A stretch of DNA of 64,000 bases from Liriodendron chinense (GCA_003013855.2 ML058387.1:2914001-2978000), one strand, 5' to 3'. Shown: positions 10,699 through 22,400, numbered from the stretch's first letter. A program made the numbers and translations. Notes: a model not told the origin generated them from the sequence alone.

Positions 10699-10879
10699 TT
10701 TGAAAATCACAAAAAGGAAGATCTTCTAAGAAGATGAGAAGAGCGTACCCTAAAGTAACTGGTACGCCAGCCGGAGGAGAGGTGACAGAGAATGGAGAAG
10801 GAGAACCCGAAAAGAGAAAGAGGGAGGAAAGCAGGATCAGAGAAGAAAGGAATTTTTCAGAAATCCGCTAACTCTCGAG

Positions 10880-10886
10880 TTTTATA
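10880..10886 (-). promoter_or_regulatory. Candidate TATA box of the antisense gene
   Basis: TATAAAA on the minus strand about 180 bp upstream of the exon 1 ATG, in a non-coding stretch of the element. Spacing fits a core promoter with a 5' leader of roughly 150 nt. Confidence 0.45.
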
Positions 10887-11186
10887 CCCGAAGGATTATT
10901 CGGCATTTAATGCGAAGATCCCGCGTGGCGGCTCTTGGTTGAAGCGTACAAAAAGTATCGCGCCACTTCAGACACGTGGCATCACCCCGTTAGATAATAT
11001 TCTGTTGAGCGCTGATACGCCGTACAAGCGGATGATGACGCCTCGATTTTTTGAACGACGCATTAAATACCGCTTTCCCGCCCGTTGAGATGACGGCGCG
11101 GCAACACGACAGCTGTGAAACATTAAGGGTAGCCAGATCGACGTATCTTCTCTATCAAGCTACTCCCGAGACAGACGAGCTAGACT

Positions 11187-11198
11187 CGGGAGTGGGGG
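11187..11198 (+). promoter_or_regulatory. Polypurine tract
   Basis: A purine-rich stretch, GGGAGTGGGGG, six bases before the 3' LTR. This is the expected plus-strand primer of reverse transcription. Confidence 0.7.
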
Positions 11199-11204
11199 TA
11201 CTTC

Positions 11205-11840
11205 TGTTGTGGGAAGAATACGAGATGACCTCTGCGCCATCAGAAAGAGAATACGAGCTGACCCGAAGGTCGATCCAGTTCAGCTCGCACAGTTTATAGT
11301 CGATCTGATTCGAGGATGGAGTAGCTCTTACGGGTCTGACCGATCCGACCTAAAGTAGAGAAGCAGCCGTCAGAAACGACCTCACCAGGTCGACCGCCTT
11401 GCGACCTGACTCTGTTTCCGCAAGCTTCTGAGTGTGCGCGTAATAAGGGGAAGAAAATCTGGGAGATCTTTATCCGACCGCCGAAAGATCCTCGAAGATC
11501 TCGGGACAGCTCCGAAAATCCCAAAGATCCGAGAATCCCTCCCCGGAGATCATGGCTTCGAAAGGGAGTACAACTCTGCAATCTAGGTCTATAAATAGAC
11601 ACGTCTTCTTCTTTACTGAGGTACGAAAAAACCAAGACTGAGAAAAAGCAGAATTTCGATCTTTCAAGATATCGCTAACTTAAGCATCGGAGGGCTAACG
11701 GCTGAACCCCAGCCACCCCCCTTAGTTTCTCTTTTGTTCTACAGGATCCGACCCTTTGTGAAGAAGGAGATCAGCGGCATCCATCCATCAGTGTCAAAGA
11801 GTCTTCACCATCATCTGTTGGCGAATTTACAGCATCAACA
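11205..11840 (+). repeat. 3' LTR of Tat-type element
   Basis: 636 bp, apparently identical to the 5' LTR, followed by the TTTAG target duplication at 11841-11845. Confidence 0.95.
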
Positions 11841-11845
11841 TTTAG

Positions 11846-12157
11846 TGTACCATGGAATTGTAATCAACAGACCAGATTTCACAATGAATGTATGTGCAAC
11901 TTGATTGTCATCTATAAATGACACATATGATAAGCTGTGTGGATAAAACACATGCATCAAAGTCCGTTCCATGGATGTAGTAAATTTTGAAATCTAAAAA
12001 TCCCGCTGTATCTCATGTACTGGGAGTGGATGATACATTACCTGGATTAATCTAACAAGACAGTGGGATTAAATACCTAAGGTTGAAAACTTTTTGGGTT
12101 GCCATCTAATCTGTTCATAAAGCCATGCAACCCTAAATGAATGTAAAACACAAATAT
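11846..12157. other. No recognisable feature
   Basis: Continuation of the host sequence interrupted by the Tat insertion. Non-coding. Confidence 0.5.
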
Positions 12158-12560
12158 CAGCTTATCAATACCGTCCATCTGTTTTTCCAACCCATTTAGG
12201 ACATGGTGCCAAAAATTAAGCAGATCGAAATCTCGGGTGGACCACACCAAAGGCAACAATAGTGATTGAAAGCCCACCTTTAAAAATTTCCTAAGGCCCA
12301 CCGTAAGCAGATCCATAATGTTTATTTCCCAGAACCCGTTGAATAGGTCAACAAGACCTCACTGAAGAGACAATACAAAGATCAACTTGATACAAAACTT
12401 TTTTGGCCTACCAAAAGTTTATAATGGTCATTCACCACTTTTTCTAGTGCTGTGGCCTACTGGAGATTTGGATCTACTAAATTTTGGAATAAATTAAAAA
12501 AAAAAAAAAGAAGGACGGGCGGCTTGGATAAACAACACATCCATCAAGGTGGGCCCACTG
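12158..12560. mobile_element. Fold-back MITE
   Basis: The left arm has ACCGTCCATCTGTTTTTCCA, GAAATCTCGGGTGGACCACA and a central GGCCCACCGT block. The right arm is the approximate complement and ends in CATCAAGGTGGGCCCAC. The right arm is interrupted by an A run near 12497. It is non-coding and has the same build as the other GTGGGCCCAC fold-back copies. Confidence 0.65.
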
Positions 12561-14129
12561 GAGATTTCATGCACCTTAACTGTTTCCTTCACGCCAGTGA
12601 CCCTGGTCAGCACCGACGTGCTTTTTCTTAGGTATACCAAAATGGACAAAAAACCAACGGCCTCTATTCATTGTACTCATGTTTCCCATGTGAAAAATCC
12701 AACAGCCTGGATTCTAGGACGGGGCACGTTCATGTTGTTCCGTACATCGTACATCGCCCAATCTCACCCGATCTCAGGCATGTGTGTTGGCTCATCAGCC
12801 TTTATGTTGATTGTTATGGACCTCTTGAATCTTCTCTTCCCTTATTTATTTTATTTTGGATTTGTTATTTATGTTTGTGTGTAATATGAATTTAATTAAT
12901 GTTTTGTTTACTATTGATAGGAATTCTCTCATTATGACCATATGAATCGGTTTTGAAACCTTACCTTCGTACTAGAATCATGATGATTCAATAAAGTGGC
13001 CGAGCTAAGCCCAAAGGTTCTCTAAATAAGAATCATTTGATCATCACTTATTCAATGAATGGATAGAATGACTAAAAATCCATAGTTACTAATTCATGGT
13101 TAAAAATTTGTAGTTACTAATTCATAATCTGACATGTAAGATTCTATAAGAATTTTCATGAAAGCCTTTCATTTGTATCTCTTCCACGGAAGTTTCATTT
13201 TTCTAAAATATTGTATCTTAATATTTTGCCTAATTCTTCTTCCGATGATGAAATCAACCTATGATGGAATAAAATTAAAAAAAAAAAAAAAAAAAAAAGA
13301 TAAACTTTGGTTGTACTTCATCTCTTCAACAAATTTAGTAATTAACAAAACAGGCCTATTATTCTGATTGAAAGAAAAACCTATGATTGAACGTGTGATA
13401 CGGTGGAGCCCGGAGATGATATGGTGGAGCTGGGAGAACCGATAAACACGGTACAACCATCTGTGTACAGAACACATGGTAGGTGATGTGTCAATGGGGT
13501 CCGTTAATGTACTGGCCCAGTGACGGATGGCTTAAGTTTCAAAATAAAATTCATTGGGCAAATCCTATCCATTAATTCTACAGTTCATCCCACTGTATGC
13601 TTAACCCTTAAATTGTTTTTGTTTTTGTTATAAACATGGATCGGATGGATATGATGATAGATTTGAAATAGAACATCGATGCTATGCCCTCCATGTGAGT
13701 GGACCTATTCTTGCATTAATCTAGCACGTGTACTTTAGAGAGATGGCTTTATCATATCCTTATTTTTGTATTAATCTAGCACTGTGTACTTTATAGGGGG
13801 TGCTTTACCATATTCAGGGTTTTTGGGTCCCAATGCATAATATCGCAGCATCGGATTTTTAGTCGTCCAATCAAGAACCTTAAGTCTTGTGGAATTTTCC
13901 TAGATGAATCGTATTCAATGTACCGAATCTTGAAATGAGAAGATTACGAAAGGCCCAATTGATTACCATCCAATCAGTAATAATTAATTTTTTTAACTTA
14001 TTTTAGTCAATAAGCTATTTTTTCTTAAGACTTAAGCAACCATTATAAAAGTAATTTATATGATGAGAGTTATTGATCTCTGTGAGGTTTTTCTTCTTCT
14101 TAGTTTTCAAGTTTTCTACTTTCTTTATC
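12561..14129. other. No gene recognised
   Basis: AT-rich DNA with a 21-bp A run near 13278-13298. Short open frames here show no domain, codon signal or homologous neighbour copy that would support a gene. Confidence 0.5.
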
Positions 14130-14730
14130 CTCATGTGATGAATGGTCCATATCAAGGGAGGCTCCCATCATGTGGGTTTCCAACCTACATCAAAGGTAGG
14201 CCCGCACGATGGAAGGTCCACATCAAAGGTAGGCCCCCCATTATGGATGACCTACATCAAGGTGAGCCCACATAATGGATTGTCCATATCAAAAGGTAGG
14301 CCCCTAATAATGAATGGCCCACATCCAAAGGAGGCCTCACATAACGGACGACCCACAATGAATGTGGGGCCCACATGATGGATGGTCCATATCAAAGGCG
14401 GGCTTTATATGAGGGGGCAGTGGATTGGATGGTGGCCCCATGTGACGAACTATACATTAAAGGTGGGCCCCACATAATGGACAATCCACATCAAAGGTCG
14501 GCCCTTAATGATGAATGGCCCACATTCAAGGCAGGCCCCACATGATTGACAACCCACATGAAGGTGGGGCCCACATGATGGGCAATTCACATCAGAGGTG
14601 GGCTCCACATGATGGGCAGCCGACATTGAAGGTGACATATGATCGACAATTTATTTTGATGGTAGGCCCTACATGATGGATGACCCACATCAAGGTGGGC
14701 CCCACATAATGGACAGTAGATATTAAGAGT
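14130..14730. repeat. ~35-bp minisatellite array 1
   Basis: About 17 degenerate head-to-tail units of roughly 35 bp. The shared core is GATGGATGGTCCACAT, then CAAAGGTGGGCCCCACAT. The same unit forms the larger array at 34735-35830. The core resembles the ends of the fold-back elements (GTGGGCCCCACCATGATG). Confidence 0.8.
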
Positions 14731-14970
14731 TGACCAAACAAATGTGAGGGATAATACTTAGCGGTTAAGTGTTTTGTTTACCAAACATAAAGTATGCACG
14801 TAAGTAGAAATCAAGAGAAGTTAACATGATAAACAATTCAGGTCAAAAATATCACTCAACCTGTCCAGCATTGTTGTTGCTTTTTTTTTTTTTCTTTTCT
14901 TCCTTAATGAAAGGATCCAGAAATTCATATAGTCAAGATGATCTTTGCCACGTGATTTGTATCACATTCA

Positions 14971-15832
14971 GGGCCTATTTGGAGCCTGGATTTGGAAACC
15001 CCTGATTGTGTTTGGCACGGATGCGGATAAGCGTTCGGCCCGATCTATGCAAGGACCCACTATGATGTATCTATCTATCCACACCATTTACCCATTTTCT
15101 GAGATCATGTTAAGGGATGGGCCCAAAATTGAGGTAGATCCAATGATGTTACGAACCACACTAGAAATGACTATTGCATTGAATGCTTTGTGCATTTAAC
15201 GCAACCCAAGCTTATTATTTGGTGTAGTTTGACTACATCGTTGAATCTCATAGGAGGGATGGACCGATACATGACAGTGGGTCCCCACACAAATCTGGCC
15301 AGAATGCTCATTCATTTGGCACCCTAGATTTGGAATCTCCTATAATAAAAAAGTATGATAAAATTTAATTACTAAGTCAACTTTAATATTCCTAATTAAT
15401 GTAAGTATGTAATGTTTCGCATAATAGTTGTAATAAGCCCGCTGAAATATGTACTTAAGTAAAAAATGATAAATTTTCAAGTCTTGGATAGACCACAAGC
15501 ACTAATCTATGAATTTTAACAATTGATTTCCATTGACAATATTTGCACAACCTAAATCATCCTATTAAAGTAATTTTAGTGATGCAATTGATAATCTAAT
15601 TATTTTGGGATATCATCAGTAGGCCATGTGCCCAATAGATTAGTAGCCTAATGACACACATGTTATATATATGTGACTATTGAAAGGATTTTAGATGTAA
15701 TACATGCTTCTACCTTAGATTTAAAACCCCTCATTGATGGAATTGAAGCCCTTAGTTGATTTATGTGCTAAATACATAAAGGTGGATTTGAAACCCCCTC
15801 ATATCCCCCATTTCCATGGTGCCAAATAGGCC
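14971..15832. mobile_element. PIF/Harbinger-like element with nested insertions
   Basis: The ends GGGCCTATTTGG and CCAAATAGGCC are inverted repeats. They are flanked by TCA on each side (14968-14970, 15833-15835), a possible 3-bp target duplication. Terminus and duplication size fit the Tourist / PIF-Harbinger type. There is no transposase. A fold-back arm lies inside. Confidence 0.5.
15050..15195. mobile_element. Fold-back MITE, left arm only
   Basis: GACCCACTATGATGTATCTA followed by CACACCATTTACCCATTTTC and GGGCCCAAAATTGAGG, then AACCACACTAGAAATGAC. This is the left half of the common fold-back element; the right half is missing. Confidence 0.55.
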
Positions 15833-16237
15833 TCAAAAGTGATAGTGAAAGTAAAAAAATAAAAAATAAAAAACAAAAGATCTTCATCCGCATGATCATC
15901 CCTCTGATTCTGCTGGTTCCCAACGTGAATGGACCATGCACGAAGATCTTCATCTTCAAAGATGCTCGAAACGGGTGTTGTCTTTTTTCAGTAAGAACAT
16001 GTACGGTCGTTTTATTTCTCTTCTTAATTCCTACCGTCCATGCATGATGGGACGTAATAAATCAACGGTCCATATTCCCAGTGCATGACCCTACTTGTCG
16101 GAATTGAGCACTCTCTGCCCGATGCCACGAATCCTGCGATTCGAATCTTGGGTCTCGTGCTGCATTGTCTTCTATTCTATCTAGAAACAATTCAATTTGA
16201 CACGTGGCTTTCTCTTTCCCGGCCTTTATCTTTCCGT

Positions 16238-16516
16238 ATTTGATACTCTGGCTATGTGCTATAGTTGATACGTAGGCACTCGCTATGTGCACACAGGTCC
16301 AAGACCAACTTAAACTAAACCGTTGAAATCGTGGGTCCCACCGCAAACACAGCATCATTCAAAATAACTTTCATACTATACTGTAAATTTTCGTTTGTTA
16401 TCTAATCCGAATATGGGATCAGGATCTGGACGGTTTAAATTGATTTTATTTTATGCAACGTGTACAGTTTTTGAGTGCTTGCGTATCAACCATGGCCGCT
16501 CGCCAGAGTACTAAAG
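16238..16516. mobile_element. MITE with GATACTCTGGC termini
   Basis: The left end has TTGATACTCTGGC then TTGATACGTAGGCACT. The right end has AGTGCTTGCGTATCAACC then GCCAGAGTACTAAAG, the complement. The same two-part terminus occurs near 19.7-20.1, 31.7-32.1 and 39.8-40.1 kb, which defines a MITE family of about 300-380 bp. Confidence 0.65.
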
Positions 16517-16685
16517 TTTTTTCTTTTTTAATGGTGTTGGATACAGACTGTCAAATTGGTGGGCCTCTCTTTGGACGAACCTACGACGAAGCAATCGCTT
16601 GCCGTGGACGTTCATGCACCATCCATCCGTCCCAAATTTCTGGATGCTTGAGGAATCCAGAGAAAAGTTCACGGATTGATTGGGA

Positions 16686-17150
16686 CGCGGTTTGGCTGGT
16701 GACCCCAATACCGGCCAGCTAGCTGCTTTCAAAGCTCTGTGGGCCCCACCATGATGCAAGTCTTTTATCCATGCTGTCCATCCATTTTTCCAGCTAATTT
16801 TAAGGAATGGCCTAAAAAATGAAGCAGATCCAAAGCTTAAGTGGACCACACCAAAGGAAACTGTGGGGGATTGAATGCTCACCGTTGAAAACTTCTCAGG
16901 GCCACAGAAATTTTCAATCAAGCTGATATTTACGTTTGCCCTTCGTCCAAGAAGGTTTCAACGGTGGACGTCAATTTTCTGTGGTGTGGTCCACTTGAAC
17001 TCTGGATCTGTTTCATTTTGTTGGCCCATGCCCTACAATGAGCTGGAGAAATGGATGGATAGCATGGATCATAAAACACATACATCAATGGTGGGGCCCA
17101 CAGAGCTTTGACACCAGCTAGCTGGCTGGTGTTAGATTCACCAGCCAACG
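16686..17150. mobile_element. Fold-back MITE, GCGG(A/T)TTGGC-terminus subtype
   Basis: The left end is ACGCGGTTTGGCTGGTGA, then CCAGCTAGCTG and AAAGCTCTGTGGGCCCCACC. The right end mirrors it: GGTGGGGCCCACAGAGCTTT, CAGCTAGCTGG, TTCACCAGCC. The arms are long imperfect inverted repeats over nearly the whole element. No clear target duplication remains. The same terminus is seen at 41742-42266. Confidence 0.75.
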
Positions 17151-17337
17151 GCTGAAGTTTCTCGATACAGACACATCCGCTGCCATTTTTAATTTCAAAT
17201 TGCATATTGAGCTACATCTCTGCTTTTTATCATATATAAGCCACGCAGAAAATCAATCTGATCCCCTTATCTGTTCACATGTCCTATATATTGAATTGGG
17301 ACCATGGTAATTATTTTCTACACCGTCCATTGCTATT

Positions 17338-18016
17338 TGATGTAGAACGGGTCGCTGATTATTTCATAGCTCAGATGGAGCAAAAGAAGATCGGTCGGGG
17401 TCGAAAGTGATCCGAACCGTTAGGACCGTAAATTGATCGTATCTCACAATCCGGAATAAGTTACGGGACGTATAATATATCAATTTGGGGTAGCTCGAGC
17501 TACTTTAGCCAACCTATGCCGGGTTGTCCAAGCTGGAATCGTGAGATTCGACCGTATCGATGGTCATTAGGCTAGTTTATTTTCAGTTTTACTATTTATA
17601 GTAAGTTTTAATTCGATCATAACTTTGCATCTGTAGGGCTTTAGAGTTAGTGCCCGACATGAAAATAGCTTAGAATATTTAGTAGAATAACGTGGTTGAG
17701 GCCGTTTGATAACTTTTTATTTTTTGCCAAAAACCAAAAATTCTAGTAGGATTGAATGACTTTTATAAATAGTAATTTTACTATTTATAGTAAGTTGCGT
17801 TTTCTAAGAGTTTAAATTAGAGTTGGATTCTGATATTTTACTTAGGGTTAGTTTCTATTTATATACATTGTAATTACGTTTTTGATTCATTCGATCTTCA
17901 ATAAAGTAATTATTTAGAATTAGATTTCTCTTTTTATTTTTTATTTCTTCTCATGGATTCGAGAAACTACCGGTTAGGAAAACAGTGATCGACCTACCAC
18001 GTTCCTCCATACGTCA
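17338..18016 (+). mobile_element. Solo LTR with target duplication
   Basis: 679 bp starting TGATGTAGAACGGG and ending CATACGTCA, so the ends form TGATGT/ACGTCA. It is flanked by CTATT on both sides (17333-17337 and 18017-18021). No internal retrotransposon sequence is present, consistent with LTR-LTR recombination of a full element. The orientation assignment is tentative. A partial relative starts the window (1-382). Confidence 0.8.
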
Positions 18017-18021
18017 CTATT

Positions 18022-18022
18022 G

Positions 18023-18058
<36 letters not shown>
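18022..18058. repeat. Microsatellite (CT)n(TA)n
   Basis: About ten CT units followed directly by about eight TA units, just after the solo LTR duplication. Confidence 0.9.
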
Positions 18059-19419
18059 CCACGTTCCTCCCTGCCCACCTGATGTTTGAGCAAGGTCATT
18101 CACATGGTGATCAACCTGATTTTTTAAGCTAGCAATTTTAAAGACTTTCCTAGGTAGCTTGCCTTCTCTCAAGCTGATCCACTGCGAACGTGACAATCGG
18201 GTGGGTGATCACAACTGTTGATCCAGTCAGCCACCCCAAGAAAGGAATCTTTGTTAAACAAAAGCTCAATCACACCATGCATGGGCAAAGTTGGAGCATG
18301 CCTACTAAATGACTTTATTTAAATGAGATCTATCCCATTCATCAGGCACGCAAAACATATGTTTGGCATGCATTGATCCAAAACTCAGGTGGGCCAGACT
18401 AGAGGAAATAGTGCAAATCATGTCTTAAATCTTTAAATTCATCTGACATGGCCCATCTTAATTTGGAAATTGCGTGGCTTTTGCTATTTCTTTCGTCTTC
18501 GTGAGGCCCATCAAATGAATGGATTAGATAGTGTAAAAACAACACAACAAACCTCAAGCGGATAATGTGAAGCATTTTATCACAACTCTTCCTTATGGTG
18601 TGGCCAACTTGACTTTTGGCCATGCTTCATTTTTTGCTTCAGCGGTGAATGTGAGGCAACACAACTGATGGAAGAGTAGATCTCATATGAGGGTGGCAAA
18701 ACTTGACCCGGGTTGAACCCAACCCGAAAAGTCAGGATTTGGGTTGACTTATTTCCCACATGGGTTTGAGTTTGGGTTTAGATTGTGTTTTGTCCACCAA
18801 AAATTAAACGGGTTGGATTTAAATTTGATGGGTGGGATATGGCGGGTCATGAGTATAATTTACTCATGACTCCTACTTATATTTGTATCATATATTATAA
18901 TATAATATTAGTTTGAAAAATAATAAAATTATAGTTATTATTATTGTAATTTTGTTATAATAATTTTTTTATTTTATTAATTAAGAGTTCTAAATAAATG
19001 GTTGATATTTTTATATTTTAATTTATTTTTAAATATATTTAATTAAATAAATCAACTGTAATGAATTTTAGTTAACCCATGAGAGAGTTATTTTAACGGT
19101 TTATATTTTCAGGCATGTAAGGCTCAGGAACTTTGATGACCGTTGGCAAATGGGCCTAATTTCATAGGCTTGAAGTTTCAATAGAATGCGGTGCCTAATT
19201 TTTCCATCAGATGAAACATGTGCAATGCAAGATATTGCCGCCATTCATTAAGTAGCATGCACTGAATATGCCACATGTAAAAAATCCATCCATCTATATA
19301 TTGAATTGCGATTTTTCTTTTTCTAATTTCTAACCATACAATCTTTCAAAAAATAATAATTTCTAACCTTATATTTTTATCTTGCAAATCTAACCATCCA
19401 TTAATCCATGCAATTTTCC
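18059..19419. other. No gene; hAT-like fragment possible
   Basis: Non-coding. Around 18686-18870 the sequence begins GGGTGGCAAAACTTGACCC and is rich in GGGTTG words, resembling one end of the hAT-like elements, but no partner end or duplication was found. The region 18880-19080 is strongly AT-rich. Confidence 0.4.
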
Positions 19420-19665
19420 CTGATGGTTTTAACAACCCATTAATCAGCTGTCCAATATTATTTTTAATCCGGCAATGTTCAGTGTACCCCACCTGTTGAA
19501 TACTCTGGATTTAAATCCTTATCCCTTCTGAAAAGATTTAAATCTTTTCACTGATGGTTTTAACAACCCATTAATCAGCTGTCCAATATTATTTTTAATC
19601 CGGCAATATTCAGTGTACCCCACCTGATGAATACTCTGGATTTAAATCCTTATCCCTTCTGACAA
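19420..19665. repeat. 131-bp tandem duplication
   Basis: Copy 1 is 19420-19550 and copy 2 starts at 19551, both with CTGATGGTTTTAACAACCCA. Over about 115 bp I saw only a couple of differences, so the duplication is young. Confidence 0.85.
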
Positions 19666-19715
19666 TGGGAATCAAGCAGCCATGACAGCCGGGTCGCACT
19701 CCTTGCATTTTATTA

Positions 19716-20098
19716 AAACCTTGTGATACGCATGTACTTGGAAATTATTTAACTTTTGTACATCTAATACACAAGAAATTCAAATTAAATTATCCAAATA
19801 ATGGGTCCATTTAGATGGATTACAAATAAAAAAAATTACGTTAATTTGATTATTGGTGATCAAATTGGTGGACATTTATTGGACGGTTAAAAATGAAAGT
19901 TTTTAAGGGTCATGTTTAACAAGCGTCCACTAATCAGTGATCAGGAATGAGCAACCAATCAGATTTTGGGACTGTAACTTAGTAACACGGTTTTGAAATT
20001 TAGTGGGGTTTTTTTGAGTTAATGGATGCTGCATTTACTTGTATATAATTTCTGAGTGCCAGCGTATCACGCGCAATGCTATGCCAGAGTATCAAATA
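19716..20098. mobile_element. MITE with GATACTCTGGC termini
   Basis: The right end GTGCCAGCGTATCAC ... GCCAGAGTATCAAAT matches the family terminus. The left end keeps only the inner part GTGATACGCATGTACTTGG. The interior has GGTGGACATTTATTGGACGG, shared with 31719-32089 in the same orientation. Confidence 0.65.
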
Positions 20099-20146
20099 AT
20101 TGCCAATAAATAAGCTACTGTCTCCCACTTCCTGACTTCGAGAGAA

Positions 20147-20617
20147 GAGAGCGGATTAGGTGCGGCCCGGGCCTAACCCAACAAGGTGTGGCCCTAACCG
20201 TGGGACCCACCTTGATGTATATGTACTGTATCCATGCCGTTCCTCTGTTTTCCCAGCTCATTTAAGTGCATGAGTCCAAAAATGAAGCAGATACAAATCT
20301 CAGGTGGACCACACTACAAGAAAGAGTGGTGATTGAACTCCCACCATTAAAACCTTCCTAGGGCCCACCGTAATTTTTATTCGCCATCCAACTTGTTGAT
20401 AAGGCCACATAGACTTTTGTATAAAACTTTTGTATCACTATTTCCTGTAGTGTGGTCCACCTAAGATTTGGAAATGCTTCATTTTTTGTCTCATATCCTA
20501 AAATGATCTGGAAAAACGGATGGACGGTGTGGATATAATAAAAATACATCAAAGTAGGTCCTATGGTCAGCGCCGCACCGTGTTAGGTAAGGCTAGGGTC
20601 GCACCTAATCCGCTCCC
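20147..20617. mobile_element. Fold-back MITE, GCGGATTAGG-terminus subtype, with 9-bp duplication
   Basis: The left end GAGAGCGGATTAGGTGCG and the right end CGCACCTAATCCGCTCCC are inverted repeats. Arms carry the usual GTGGGACCCACCTTGATGTA and GGTGGACCACACTACA blocks. Flanks TCGAGAGAA (20138-20146) and ACGAGATAA (20618-20626) match at 7 of 9 positions, consistent with a 9-bp Mutator-type target duplication. Confidence 0.75.
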
Positions 20618-20626
20618 ACGAGATAA

Positions 20627-21718
20627 ACGAGGCAATATCTAATGTGGGGCCCACTTAATAATGCTTGGAAGTTTATTTTTAACATTTAAATCCACCTTGG
20701 TGGATTACTTACACCGAATTTCCATTCCGGTAATTGAAATAGTACACTTTTGTGTGGTTTAGATTCCAAAATAAAATGCAGGGGTAAGCAGATCAACCAG
20801 ATGGGTGTAGACATCAATCACCATACTTTAATCCGTGACACTAAAGAGAAGATCTGCATCATTTTCTGGTGGTGGACCCCATTGACATATCCAGGTCCAT
20901 GACGTGGATCTGAATCGACGAACACAAAAGATCGCCACCCCCACTTTTAATTATTTTTAGATTTATTTTTTTATTATGAAAGAGACCCAACAATAAAAAA
21001 GCTCTCTCCTTTTCATTGTAGAGAAAAGACAAAGGAACTATCTCATAAGAATAAACTCACATTGAGAAGAGATTTGGACTGTTGTGAATAAAGAAAAAGA
21101 GAAGAACTTTGATACTCTGCCTGATGCATTGGTTGATACGCAGGAACTAAGAAATTCCATAATAAAAACGTTGAAATCTGGGGTCTCAGTCTTTTTTCAC
21201 ACACCCGATTGTTAATACACCCACCCACCCTGTAAGTCACATCACAATGTTAGCCACCCCCACTATGGGAATCGATCCCAGTCTTGGGTCTCAGTCTTGC
21301 GTCTAACTTTAACACTCTTAATTTTCATTAATCATAGGTTAAGATTTTATAATTATTTTGCAAGAAAAATTATTATCAGTGGGTCTTGCCATTTCAACGG
21401 TTTAGATTGAGGGTATATTTGATAAAACTTATTTTCAACATTTATCACTCTATTTGGAAATTTTTTGTGATTTTCTCTTATCTAGGATGTTTGATTAATC
21501 TACATAATTAGACTGTTGAATATCGATTTCTACTGAAAAAATGGGTTTCTTTTCAACGTACCCTTCTTGGCTTATCCCGGAATGCTTCATGTCAATAATT
21601 TAAAGAAATGACAACAATGCTCAACATTTTTTAAAAATTAACAACACTTTTGATCCATCTTATGAGGTCTGATCATTAATGTAAATCATTAATCTCGAAG
21701 GACCCGTCATTATCTTTG
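20627..21718. other. No gene; partial MITE end
   Basis: Non-coding. At 21098-21170 the left terminus of the GATACTC MITE family is seen (TTTGATACTCTGCC, then GTTGATACGCAGGAACT) without a matching right end. Confidence 0.45.
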
Positions 21719-21719
21719 A

Positions 21720-22400
21720 AACAAGCAGTCATTCACCCAGAAAAGAAATCAAAGCGCCTAGATCTTGGATGCCGAAGTTAGTGTGTTGCTACACATTCAA
21801 ACCACATATGCCATAATAATGATTTAACATTATTACCCATTTTTTAGGTGTTTCTAGACTCATTTTGTAAATTTGGCTGCACATCTTGTGGTAATCATTA
21901 ATATCTTAAGAACATGTAGTCACACTTCCTCGAATGAATATCAGAGTGTTTATATGTTAAAATTGGTATGTCGTTGTACATTTAGGCTACATGTGTGGTA
22001 ATAACTATTTGATTTTATGGCTTAGTTTTCAATGTGTTTTTAAACTCTTTTTGCAAAATAAACCATACATCTTGTAATACTTATTGATAGCTACAAAACA
22101 AGTAGCCACATATCCCAAACAAATATTAGAGCGATGAGATTTTATATGTCGAAGTTGGTGTTGTCGGACACCAGGTTACATGTGTGATAATATCAATTTG
22201 ATTTTATAACCCAATTTTTGAAGTATTTTTAATCTCCTCTCAAGATGTGGACCGCACATCTTATAATATTTATTTATAACTTTAAAACATGTAATTGCAC
22301 GTTCCGAATAGATATCAAAGCGCTGAGATCTTGAATGTACAAAATTGTGTCGCCACATATTCTTACAACAAATTAAAAAATGCGAAATCTAGCGTCAGTT
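21720..22400. repeat. ~188-bp diverged tandem repeat (satellite-like)
   Basis: Three and a half head-to-tail copies start near 21720, 21911, 22097 and 22286, giving periods of 191, 186 and 189 bp. Each begins AAACA(A/T)GTAG or similar, then a TC(A/G)AAGCGC or AGAGCG(A/C)TGAGAT block, a CACATGTGTG(G/A)TAAT-like block and a CACATCTTGT block. Copies are strongly diverged. The monomer length is in the nucleosome-sized range common for plant satellites. Confidence 0.7.

Larger units (their letters stand above)
1676..11840 (+). mobile_element. Complete Ty3/gypsy LTR retrotransposon, Tat-type
   Basis: A 10,165-bp element bounded by two 636-bp LTRs that begin TGTTG and end CAACA. It is flanked by TTTAG on both sides (1671-1675 and 11841-11845), a 5-bp target duplication. 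Order: LTR, primer site, gag, zinc knuckle, protease, RT, RNase H, second plant-type RNase H, integrase, then about 2.3 kb encoding a gene on the opposite strand, a purine tract, and the LTR. The extra RNase H and the antisense gene after integrase are the known hallmarks of Tat-lineage elements. The LTRs look identical by eye, implying very recent insertion, yet the gag-protease frame has three lesions. Confidence 0.95.

Noticed and set aside
14130..14730. Possible CRISPR-like regular array
   Set aside because: Units are degenerate and contiguous, without distinct spacers, in plant nuclear DNA; a minisatellite explains it.
16694..17146. Target duplication around the 16.7 kb fold-back element
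   Set aside because: Flanks on the two sides do not match at 9 or 10 bp under any alignment of the ends I tried.
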